From Streptococcus infantis (GTDB taxonomy: Bacteria > Bacillota > Bacilli > Lactobacillales > Streptococcaceae): a stretch of DNA of 64,000 nucleotides. Under the pieces are notes generated by a model. It did not search any database. It saw only the letters and a program-made list of their open reading frames with translations, and had not been told where the DNA came from. The stretch is taken from contig NZ_JYGT01000004.1 of the NCBI RefSeq assembly GCF_000960085.1, positions 1 through 64,000 on the forward strand, read 5' to 3'. The position numbers were made by a program, and so were the translations under genes. This document shows, in pieces, positions 28,976 to 36,409 of this stretch. Within the stretch, counting starts at the first letter, position 1. The number at the start of each line of letters is the position of its first letter.

Positions 28976-29028
28976 AAAAAAGCCTTATAAATCAAGGCTT
29001 TTTCCTGTTGATTTAGATGCCCCCTGCA
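28976..29028. repeat. attL, left direct repeat
   Basis: It contains the tRNA terminator hairpin (GCCTT/AAGGC) and the last bases of the tRNA (GATGCCCCCTGCA on the plus strand). It differs from attR at two positions (28988 A/G and 29001 T/C). Confidence 0.9.
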
Positions 29029-29130
29029 TGGATTTGTAAGAAATCTTTATATTGAAAGTAATCAAAAATGTTGAAATATAGCTGATTTTAGGGAAGTACT
29101 TTTAGGTATTTTCAATGACATGATTTAAAA

Positions 29131-29152
29131 GTGGGGCAAAAATGGGGCAAAA
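29131..29152 (+). repeat. Tandem TGGGGCAAA, left arm-site candidates
   Basis: GTGGGGCAAA and ATGGGGCAAA occur side by side 100 bases inside attL. The same pair occurs just inside attR at 38735-38757, which is the pattern of integrase arm-binding sites. Confidence 0.65.
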
Positions 29153-29277
29153 ACGAATGACTCATAAAGGTTTCTAATTTGGTTTGAAAAACCTATAATA
29201 CCTAATGATTATGCCATACTAGATATATAGTGTTGTTATAAATAAAAATCAGTATGAAACCAAATCCTCAAATAAAA

Positions 29278-29307
29278 ATTGAGTGTACTCAATGGTTATG
29301 GTATAAT
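29278..29307 (+). promoter_or_regulatory. Promoter TTGAGT-N17-TATAAT with operator palindrome over the -35
   Basis: ATTGAGT-GT-ACTCAAT (29278-29293) overlaps the -35 at 29279-29284; the -10 is 29302-29307. It would drive the HTH-regulator-kinase genes. A protein bound to the palindrome would block or modulate polymerase. Confidence 0.7.
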
Positions 29308-29345
29308 ACACATAAAAATTATATCTAAAGAAAAGAGGAAACGGC

Positions 29346-29558
29346 ATAGCATTAAATTATAAACCCTTGTGGATACAACTCGCCAAAAAGGGATTAAAGA
29401 AAACAGAAGTTATTGTTATTGCACAGATTACAACTAATGTCATGGCACAGATGGGAAAAAACAAGCCAATCACACTTAAAAATTTGGAAAAAATATGTAA
29501 TGCATTGGAATGTACTCCAAATGATGTATTTAGTTTTAAGGGGGGTGGAAATGAATGA
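29346..29558 (+). CDS. Small XRE-family HTH regulator with apparent ATA start
   Basis: The family (short Cro/CI HTH proteins, pattern LNYKPLWIQLAKKGLKKTEV...ITLKNLEKICNALECTPNDVF) normally begins two residues before LNYK. Here that codon is ATA at 29346, six bases after AGAGGAAA, while the next permitted start, TTG 29367, removes LNYKP and has no ribosome site. So either a rare ATA start is used or the gene is crippled. Read from 29346 it is 70 residues. The stop overlaps the start of the response regulator by four bases. It probably regulates this operon. Confidence 0.7.
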   Translation: MALNYKPLWIQLAKKGLKKTEVIVIAQITTNVMAQMGKNKPITLKNLEKICNALECTPNDVFSFKGGGNE

Positions 29559-30253
29559 CTGAAATGAAAATAATGCTTGTAGAAGATGATATTAACTTAG
29601 CAGAGCTTATTAAGATATATTTAATATCAGAGAATTGGAAAATCAGCATTTTTCATACTGGAAAAGAGGCGTTAGAGGAATTTGAAAAAAATAAATATGA
29701 CTTGATATTATTGGATATTTTACTTCCTGATATAAATGGATTTGAAATATGCAAAAAGATAAGAGAAACGTCCACTATGCCAATCATTATGCTTACTGCC
29801 TTAGAAGATTCTTTTCATAGAGTGCAAGGATTGAATATAGGTGCAGATGACTATATCGTAAAACCGTTTGAACCATCTGAATTGATTGCGAGAATTAATT
29901 CTCATTTTAGAAGAAGTTATGTATTTACAAAAAATATTGTAAATACAATTAATTGTGATAGAGAAGTTAATAATTTAAAGATTAGCATTAAAACACATAA
30001 AGTTTACTATGGTAATATAGAGATTGAACTAACACCAAAAGAATTTGATATTTTATGGTTGCTTATGGAAGAACCTGGTAAAGTGTATAATATGGATGAT
30101 ATACACTATAAAATATGGGGTGAAAAGGTGTTAGAAAATGAAGTTAATCCAGTTATGGTTCATGTAAGAAGAATTAGAAGTAAGTTTGAAAAGATTGGGT
30201 TAAAATCAGTCATAGTAACCGTTTGGGGAGTGGGGTATAAAATCAATGGGTAA
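29555..30253 (+). CDS. OmpR/PhoB-family response regulator of the element
   Basis: A 232-residue regulator. The receiver domain (1-120) has acidic D11-D12, phospho-acceptor D54 in LILLDILLPD and the lysine of IVKPFEPSE. The C-terminal winged helix (about 135-230) contains ELTPKEFDILWLLMEEPG and VHVRRIRSKFE. It overlaps the HTH gene by four and the kinase gene by eight bases. It most plausibly controls the bacteriocin-type locus downstream. Codon use is A+T-rich compared with the core genome. Confidence 0.92.
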   Translation: MTEMKIMLVEDDINLAELIKIYLISENWKISIFHTGKEALEEFEKNKYDLILLDILLPDINGFEICKKIRETSTMPIIMLTALEDSFHRVQGLNIGADDYIVKPFEPSELIARINSHFRRSYVFTKNIVNTINCDREVNNLKISIKTHKVYYGNIEIELTPKEFDILWLLMEEPGKVYNMDDIHYKIWGEKVLENEVNPVMVHVRRIRSKFEKIGLKSVIVTVWGVGYKING

Positions 30254-31331
30254 GCAAAAAAGTTTTTTTGTGGAAGGTATTATTTATCAAATACTATGGA
30301 TATTTTTAAGTACGATCCTATTTTTCATTATTTACAAAATAATGGATAATTTTTTTGTTGACAGTGTAAATCCAGAATTGCCATTAGATAAATTTGCTTC
30401 CTTTTATTTTGAAATAGGTAAATATATAATACTTTTACTAGGGGCGCTTACTATATTGATAGGAACATTTATAATACAGAAAAAAAGGTTTTATGTATAT
30501 AATCAATATTTTGAGTCTGGACTGAATTATCTTAGAAGTGAAGATAAAGATTTAATACCATTTCATGAGTCATTATCAAAGGAACGAGATTTGTTTATAG
30601 AACTTCATAATTACCAAAAAGAACTTGAAAAGGAGTATGAACTGGTATATAAAGAAAAAACAGATCTGCTAACGTATTTAGCTCATGATATAAAAACTCC
30701 TCTTGCGAATATGATAGGTTATATAACACTATTAAAAGACGAAAAAAATCTTTCTGAAGAACAAAAAAACAAGTTTGTTGATGTTATATATGAGAACATA
30801 AAATATTTAAATCGTTTATGTGAAGATTTTTTTTCATATTTAAAATTCAATTTAAATGAAATTCCACTAAATTTAATGGATGTAGATATAAAAATTTTTT
30901 TTAGCCAGTGGGAAGAAGAAAAAAGTTTATCTATAAAAGATCATCTTTTAATTTTGGAGTTTTTAAATTTGGAAAACAGTAAGATTAAAACGGAACCACA
31001 ACTTTTACTTAGAATAATGGAGAATCTGATTACAAATGCAGTTAATTATTCTTTGAAAGGAACAAGCATAAATATAAAGGTTGAGGAAATTAATGGAATG
31101 TTAAAAATAAGTGTTATAAACGATGTTTCTCCAAATTTAAATGTGAATTGGAATATGGTTACTTCAAAGTTTTATAGGGGAAATTTATCAAGACGAATAA
31201 GCAATAATGGATCGGGACTTGGACTTACAATTGTAAGTGACATTGTAAAACACTTGGGTGGAAATTTTGAAATTGGAGAGGAGAATAAAAGAGTTTGTGC
31301 TAAAGTAATACTTCCATATAGATTAAATTAA
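30246..31331 (+). CDS. Sensor histidine kinase of the element
   Basis: 361 residues. Two transmembrane helices (about 13-32 and 59-78) enclose only some 26 extracellular residues, which suggests intramembrane or partner-mediated sensing, as in kinases that detect antimicrobial peptides. The HisKA domain has H147 in YLAHDIKTPLANM. The ATPase domain has the N box ENLITNAVNYS and the G box GSGLGLTIV. It is coupled to the regulator upstream and followed by a terminator. Confidence 0.92.
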   Translation: MGKQKSFFVEGIIYQILWIFLSTILFFIIYKIMDNFFVDSVNPELPLDKFASFYFEIGKYIILLLGALTILIGTFIIQKKRFYVYNQYFESGLNYLRSEDKDLIPFHESLSKERDLFIELHNYQKELEKEYELVYKEKTDLLTYLAHDIKTPLANMIGYITLLKDEKNLSEEQKNKFVDVIYENIKYLNRLCEDFFSYLKFNLNEIPLNLMDVDIKIFFSQWEEEKSLSIKDHLLILEFLNLENSKIKTEPQLLLRIMENLITNAVNYSLKGTSINIKVEEINGMLKISVINDVSPNLNVNWNMVTSKFYRGNLSRRISNNGSGLGLTIVSDIVKHLGGNFEIGEENKRVCAKVILPYRLN

Positions 31332-31382
31332 ATCGCAAAGAAAACGCAAGAATTATTCAAAGATACCGTTAAGTATAAAGCA

Positions 31383-31423
31383 AAGAGCTATTCTATAATA
31401 TAAGTAAGGATAGCTCTTTTATA
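31383..31423 (+). terminator. Terminator after the kinase gene
   Basis: AGAGCTAT pairs with ATAGCTCT around an 18-base loop, followed by TTTTATATTT. Confidence 0.7.
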
Positions 31424-31491
31424 TTTGAATGGAATTATTAATTTGAATCATCATCTGTGATTATAAATATATAAAATAGAGGTGGAGTTTT

Positions 31492-31848
31492 ATGAATTAC
31501 AATAATCCTCATAGGTATAGGAACGGAGATTGAGTAGAGTTTTTGACAACTTTATTCGGAAGAAAAATTTTACAAAAAGTTAAAGTATTTGAAGAAGATT
31601 ATACTCAGCCAAGGTTGTTCAGTTATGATAGCGGATGGAAAAGTTTTTTAGGTGGAAAATGGAGACATGGTGTAGGTAGTCGATATGTTTGGTATAAATA
31701 CGATCACAATAATAAAACACATAAAACTACAGTACAAGGTGCTAGTGGTCAATTCTCTTATTCGGGTTGTACAAGCTCTGGAAGTAGAGCAGAAGCTTCT
31801 TGGGAAAAAGCTTTAAGTGGTAATAGGGCTTGGGCTGATGTTAAATAA
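31492..31848 (+). pseudogene. Lactococcin-972-family bacteriocin precursor with disrupted 5' end
   Basis: The C-terminal two-thirds (from GGKWRHGVGSRYVWYKYDHN to SWEKALSGNRAW) match the lactococcin 972 family, which blocks septum formation by binding lipid II. The only good start, ATG 31492 with AGAGGTGGAG just upstream, meets in-frame TGA at codon 14 (31531). A hydrophobic signal-like stretch (ITIILIGIGT) is present, but in another frame that closes at TAG 31534. Two small indels would therefore rebuild a normal signal peptide. The alternative start, TTG 31543, has no ribosome site and no secretion signal. The DUF1430 and ABC genes that follow define the locus. Confidence 0.7.
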
Positions 31849-31955
31849 CAATAAATAAAAAATAGTTGAATGAGTTTGAGCGTTGCCACGTTGTTATTTT
31901 AGCATTATGGCATTACTCATACTCGCTATTTTTATAAAGTTGGAGATGATGCAGA

Positions 31956-34124
31956 ATGAAAAAAACAGTGGGTATATTGGTAATTTTACTAATTATAGTG
32001 ATTGGTATCGGAAAGTTTTTCTATTCAGACGGCATGTTTTTAAATATATTCATAAAAGAGTTTAATACTACTGTAAACATTGTAACAAAGCCAGAAATAG
32101 CTGATAAAACAATAATTGAATTGCAGAAAATAGCCAATAAAAATGATTTAAGCTTCATAAAGGAAGAATATATTCCTAAGAATAGTAGATTTGATAAACA
32201 AAAAATAAAGATTTACATTCATCTAAATGATTCTGAATGGTTCAAGAAATCTTTTAGAAATATATCTATTGCTGATAGCAAAGACAAATTGAATGATTTT
32301 GAGAATGTAAAATCAATGAGTTTGCTCACGTCAAAAGATATAAGCTTAATTCCTTTTGAAAACGTCAGCAAGGAAAAAGTTAATGGGGATTATCATGTAA
32401 GAGGTACGGAAGTAAATATTAATAAGTTTATTGAAGAAATAAATCAAAATGAAAAATTAAAAACAGAAGTCGTGGTTAATCCGGATTTTATTGTTTCTAG
32501 TCAATTCACAAAGAAACAAGCATATCTATATATTCTTACGATTTTTATTATATTTGTAGCTACTGTCTTTTGTCTAATTATTTATAATGGGATGCTTTCA
32601 AAGGAATTATCGATATCCATTTTACTAGGATACGACAAATTAACTTTAGCTATTGCTAAGGTTTTAAATATTCTTGCAATACCAGCAATAGTGGGACTTG
32701 TACTGACGATTGGAATTATAGAATATTTAGTTGCTCCTAGTGATATTTTAGGATTTATGATATCAATGAAAACAATACTTATTTTAGTTGCTTTTATAAT
32801 AGGGGGGCTAATATCAATAGAGTTTATATTGATTTATCTCAAATTAAAAGGAATTAATGTTATTGCCTCATTGAAAGGTTATAGAAGAAGTTATCATAGA
32901 AGTTCTTTTTTTATAAAAACAGGGTCGATTGTTATGGTTCTTTATTTAGCAATTGTAAGTATTTTAGGACTCGCTGATTACTTGAGTATGAAACAATACA
33001 TTCCAACTTGGGAACGCTCAAAGAATTATGCAAATATTGCTTGTGCATGGTCTTGGAGTTATGCAAAAGATGATGATAAGTTCCATGAAATTGTTATTCC
33101 AAAGCTGAATAACTTATGGAATAGTTTGGACGATAGTGGAGCAATATTATTTAATGCCCCAAACGTTAGAAAAGAGGGAAAGAATGATGATGAGGAGTAT
33201 CTAAATCAACAACCGTTTCAAGGCAATTATGCTTATGTAAATAAAAATTATTTACATATTGCTAATCTCTTAGATAAAGATACGAATAAAATAGAACAAT
33301 ATAAAATACATGAAAATGAGTGGATTGTTTTTGTTCCAGAAGATGTTAAAATTACTGAATTTGACAAAGAAAAAATTCACGAAGATCATATTTTTCAAAA
33401 TATAAAAAAACAAGGTACAATTACAGAAACATATGTAAGGCTGAAAGATAATCAAAGTGTATTTTCTTTTGATAGTGGCAAAAGAATTGATGAAGCAGAC
33501 TTGAAAAATTATGTTTTGGTAGCAGTAAATGGGAAAGAATTACTCCCAGATTACGGAATCAAACTATCATCTTTAGTAAATGGTCAGCTACATCCATATG
33601 TTAAAGAGCCTAGTAGAGGATACGAGAGTTTGAAGGACATAATTGAAGAAACAGAATCTGAGCCGTTTATACTCTATATCAGCTCAGTCTACGATGATAT
33701 AGTTTCAAGAATAGACGAATATAAGATGGAGGCAAGTATATATGTTATTGATCTTGTCTTATCTATTATTATTTTAGCAACGTTATTAAAAATAGATAAA
33801 GAAACATATTTTTATAATCATGGACAACGAATAGATGTTTCTAGGTTGTTGGGATATGGATTTTTTGATATACATCATAAGAAAATTATTGAAAATATCG
33901 TTGGTTATATCATAAGTATTATTACTTTATTTATGGTTATTATGGTAACAGGAGTAACAAGTTATGTTGGACAGTTTATACCTAGTGATGGTTGGAGTAT
34001 GTCTAAACTTTTGATTAGTTTAATAATAGGTATTTGTGGAAGCTTTATATGTTTTGGCATAGAAATTTTACAACTAAAGAAAAGTGAAAGAAACATTGTA
34101 CTTAGGTTAAAGGAGGGGTGTTAA
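31956..34124 (+). CDS. Bacteriocin-associated DUF1430-type integral membrane protein
   Basis: A 722-residue protein with an N-terminal helix (about 4-24), an extracellular domain, a group of three helices around 190-300, one near 330, a second large extracellular region and three C-terminal helices. This seven-helix, FtsX-like plan is that of the bacteriocin-associated membrane protein family found beside lactococcin-972-type genes, where it acts as export or immunity permease. Start ATG 31956 has GGAG upstream. The ABC ATPase begins immediately after its stop. Confidence 0.88.
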   Translation: MKKTVGILVILLIIVIGIGKFFYSDGMFLNIFIKEFNTTVNIVTKPEIADKTIIELQKIANKNDLSFIKEEYIPKNSRFDKQKIKIYIHLNDSEWFKKSFRNISIADSKDKLNDFENVKSMSLLTSKDISLIPFENVSKEKVNGDYHVRGTEVNINKFIEEINQNEKLKTEVVVNPDFIVSSQFTKKQAYLYILTIFIIFVATVFCLIIYNGMLSKELSISILLGYDKLTLAIAKVLNILAIPAIVGLVLTIGIIEYLVAPSDILGFMISMKTILILVAFIIGGLISIEFILIYLKLKGINVIASLKGYRRSYHRSSFFIKTGSIVMVLYLAIVSILGLADYLSMKQYIPTWERSKNYANIACAWSWSYAKDDDKFHEIVIPKLNNLWNSLDDSGAILFNAPNVRKEGKNDDEEYLNQQPFQGNYAYVNKNYLHIANLLDKDTNKIEQYKIHENEWIVFVPEDVKITEFDKEKIHEDHIFQNIKKQGTITETYVRLKDNQSVFSFDSGKRIDEADLKNYVLVAVNGKELLPDYGIKLSSLVNGQLHPYVKEPSRGYESLKDIIEETESEPFILYISSVYDDIVSRIDEYKMEASIYVIDLVLSIIILATLLKIDKETYFYNHGQRIDVSRLLGYGFFDIHHKKIIENIVGYIISIITLFMVIMVTGVTSYVGQFIPSDGWSMSKLLISLIIGICGSFICFGIEILQLKKSERNIVLRLKEGC

Positions 34125-34799
34125 ATGCAAAAAGAAAAGGAATTGCAAATAACCTTAAGAAATGTCTCTAAGAAATATGGGGAACACAGTATTTTGGAAA
34201 ATATTAGTTTGGATATTTATAAAGGAGATTTTGTTTGTATCTTTGGGAAAAGTGGAGGAGGAAAAACAACACTTTTGAATATAATTGGGACATTAGAAAA
34301 TTATGATAGTGGTAGTGTAACCTGTTTTTCAAATCGAGACCCTATAAAAGATCCTAAAGTAGGAGAGCTATTACGCAGAGAAAAAATTGCTTATTTATTT
34401 CAAAATTTTGCTTTGGTGGAAAAAATGACGGTTGAGGAAAATATGATGCTTGCTGCCAAATACAATCAAGAAAAAAATAAGAAAAATCTTATAGAAGCTG
34501 CCTTGAATAAAATGGGCATTTCAGACAAATTAAAATCGAAGGTTTATGAACTTTCAGGTGGAGAACAGCAAAGGGTAGCCCTTGCAAGAAATATGATAAA
34601 ACCGTTTGAAATTATGTTGGCGGATGAACCGACAGGTTCTCTTGATTATGAGAATAAAAAAATTGTAATCGATACACTTATTAGATTAAATGATGAAGGT
34701 AAGACGATCGTAGTTGTAAGTCATGATAAGGACTTTGAAAAAGTAGCACATAAGAATTATATTATTGAAAAGTCAGCTATAAGGGAGGTGTTAAGATGA
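34125..34799 (+). CDS. ABC transporter ATPase, lactococcin-972 group
   Basis: A 224-residue ATPase with Walker A GKSGGGKTT (about 41-49), Q-loop YLFQNFALVE, signature LSGGEQQRV and Walker B IMLADEPTGSLD followed by VVVSHD. It is closest in style to the LolD/MacB-like ATPases that partner FtsX-type permeases, and to the subgroup named for lactococcin 972 export. It begins directly after the DUF1430 gene and overlaps the next gene by four bases. It presumably powers that membrane protein for bacteriocin export or self-protection. Confidence 0.92.
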   Translation: MQKEKELQITLRNVSKKYGEHSILENISLDIYKGDFVCIFGKSGGGKTTLLNIIGTLENYDSGSVTCFSNRDPIKDPKVGELLRREKIAYLFQNFALVEKMTVEENMMLAAKYNQEKNKKNLIEAALNKMGISDKLKSKVYELSGGEQQRVALARNMIKPFEIMLADEPTGSLDYENKKIVIDTLIRLNDEGKTIVVVSHDKDFEKVAHKNYIIEKSAIREVLR

Positions 34800-35392
34800 A
34801 AAAGAAGATTGCTTTATTAGTACCGGTTATAGCACTGTGCATTTGTGGTTTATTCTTTTACATGAACAGAAATAGTGATGATATTGATGTTGCATTTACA
34901 GTAAAAAATGAAACAAAAGAAAAAATAGATACAGTGGGTATTGCGATGGGGAAAAAATGTATTTTGAATAGAACAAATGGAGAAAAATTTTATTTTCCAA
35001 AAGATCTAGTCAAAGAAAAACAAGACAAAGCTATTGTTTTTGTAGTATCTAAAGATGGAATCATAGCAAAGTCAGGGGAAATAGATTTAAAAGAGAATAA
35101 AGAAGTAAGTATAAGGGAAATTAAAGAAGGAGAAATATCATTGGATATAGTTGCTCAAAAAACAGATATAAAAATTAGTATTCCTAGATTAGATGCTTGG
35201 AAAGTTAGTACAGATGAAAAATTCATCAAGGGTTCTTATGAAGCAAATACTGATTCGCAATATACATTATATTTATTAGGAAAAGGCGGAAAATTAGGCA
35301 TTTCCAGTACAGAAATGAAAGGAATACGTGTTATTGCAAGTTGGGAAAAACCAAAAGATAAAATAGATAGTTGGCTTATATTTAATGATTAA
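34796..35392 (+). CDS. Membrane-anchored accessory protein of the bacteriocin locus
   Basis: A 198-residue protein with one N-terminal helix (ALLVPVIALCICGLFFYM) and a Lys/Glu-rich extracytoplasmic part predicted to be beta-rich. There is no lipobox, although cysteines lie within the helix. The four-base overlap with the ATPase gene puts it in the same operon, with a terminator straight after. It is not a known family; an immunity or export accessory role is inferred only from position. Confidence 0.7.
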   Translation: MKKKIALLVPVIALCICGLFFYMNRNSDDIDVAFTVKNETKEKIDTVGIAMGKKCILNRTNGEKFYFPKDLVKEKQDKAIVFVVSKDGIIAKSGEIDLKENKEVSIREIKEGEISLDIVAQKTDIKISIPRLDAWKVSTDEKFIKGSYEANTDSQYTLYLLGKGGKLGISSTEMKGIRVIASWEKPKDKIDSWLIFND

Positions 35393-35395
35393 AAA

Positions 35396-35434
35396 CACCC
35401 CAAAAGTTAGATTTTTTCTGTCTAACTTTTGGGG
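35396..35434. terminator. Strong terminator ending the bacteriocin operon
   Basis: CACCCCAAAAGTTAGA pairs with TCTAACTTTTGGGGTG around a short T-rich loop; there are A residues before it. It also lies beyond the end of the leftward repressor gene. Confidence 0.85.
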
Positions 35435-35461
35435 TGCAGTTCATATCCTCGCTATTTTTAT

Positions 35462-35971
35462 TTAATCTAATAGGTCCTTATTTTCAATTAAGAGTTCTAG
35501 TGGGGATTTATCTCTTGCTACAATAAAACCAGGTTCATATTGGTTATGAAATGTTCTTTTCGGAGAAGTTGGATCCATATACAACTCTTCTCCATCTTCT
35601 GTGTATAGTTGGTTGCCTCTTGTTAGGTAAAGTAAATCCTCTAAGTACTGTCCATCAGTTTCTAGAAAATGTTCGATGTATTTGACAGCCTTTAAGATCT
35701 CACTTACTTTATCAGAGTATTCATTCGATTCAAGAACACTCTTTTCTAATTCAATCTCCTTACTCGTTCCAAAAAGTTGAGTTGGAGTTGCATTAAAATA
35801 TTCTGCTATCTTATCTAAATTTGCAAAGGTAGGATAGCTTTTTTGTTTTTCGTAGTCAGAGATGGATTGTTTACCGATTCCTAAATCTTCAGCTAGTTGA
35901 GTTTGACTTACTCCTTTTTCTATGCGTAGTCGTGCCAAATTGGGTCCAAAATTTTGAATAATAAAGGTCAT
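35462..35971 (-). CDS. CI-like phage/element repressor (XRE family)
   Basis: A 169-residue protein with an N-terminal HTH (LARLRIEKGVSQTQLAEDLGIGKQSISDYEKQ, given in part, residues 10-65). The roughly 100-residue C-terminal region lacks the Ser/Lys pair of a LexA-type autoprotease, so release of repression is probably by another route such as an antirepressor or ImmA-type protease. It is transcribed away from the rep-xis-int genes across a gap full of repeated AAACTTA/TAAGTTT half-sites, as expected for the master repressor of the element. Confidence 0.88.
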   Translation of the reverse strand: MTFIIQNFGPNLARLRIEKGVSQTQLAEDLGIGKQSISDYEKQKSYPTFANLDKIAEYFNATPTQLFGTSKEIELEKSVLESNEYSDKVSEILKAVKYIEHFLETDGQYLEDLLYLTRGNQLYTEDGEELYMDPTSPKRTFHNQYEPGFIVARDKSPLELLIENKDLLD

Positions 35972-35993
35972 GATAAACTCCTATGTTGTATTT

Positions 35994-36124
35994 TAAACTT
36001 ATTTTATCACCTATAAACTTACAAATCAAGTTTTTAGTTGACTGTTTAAAATATTTTTTATAAAATATATTTATAACTTATAAATAAGTTATAAATAATA
36101 CAAAAAATAGCTCGTAAGTTTAGG
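35994..36124 (+). promoter_or_regulatory. Operator region: rep promoter with several TAAGTTT-type sites
   Basis: A promoter TTGACT-N17-TAAAAT (36038-36066) is followed by a perfect palindrome TTATAACTTAT-AA-ATAAGTTATAA (36071-36094). Related sites are CCTATAAACTTAC (36010-36022), GTAAGTTTAGG (36114-36124, inverted relative to the former) and TTTTAAACTTATTTTA near 35991-36006. The CI-like repressor is the obvious ligand. Confidence 0.7.
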
Positions 36125-36180
36125 ATTGGTGAGTGAGGAAGAAGTTGAGGACGAGACTATGACTTATGACTATTCGAAGC

Positions 36181-36330
36181 CTTGGAGCTAGAAATTGTGT
36201 GGACAAGGACAAGGGCGAGCCTGACGGGAAGTCAGGCGAAGTCCCGAAGACTGCCGTCCAGACAATTTCTAGCCAAGCAAAAGCTGGCTATTCTAACAGC
36301 CAGCAAAAAGGTACACTTAGGGCAACGCCC
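36181..36330 (+). other. Cruciform-rich putative replication or transfer origin
   Basis: Long arms 36181-36204 and 36256-36277 (CTTGG..CTAGAAATTGT..TGGAC and its complement) enclose a CCTGAC/GTCAGG hairpin (36220-36236) flanked by GGGC...GTCCC. Next come GCTGGCT/AGCCAGC (36283-36304) and GGGC-AAC-GCCC (36320-36330). The region is G+C-richer than the rest of the element and lies directly before the rep gene. Single- or double-strand origins, or oriT, of Rep_trans elements look like this. A frame over 36166-36363 is not believed to be a gene. Confidence 0.6.
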
Positions 36331-36409
36331 AAAGAACGACGGAACGAGCAAACGTTGATTTGACGGTGTTTCTGAGACCTAAAAAATCAAAAAGAAGGGG
36401 GGGACAATT

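Noticed and set aside
31492..31533. A 13-residue leader peptide (MNYNNPHRYRNGD) with a good ribosome site
   Set aside because: It is more simply the original start of the bacteriocin gene interrupted by TGA; no attenuator structure follows it.
36166..36363. A 65-codon frame upstream of the rep gene
   Set aside because: It lies across the nested inverted repeats of the putative origin, its composition is unlike a protein (long runs set by the repeats), and no ribosome site precedes it.
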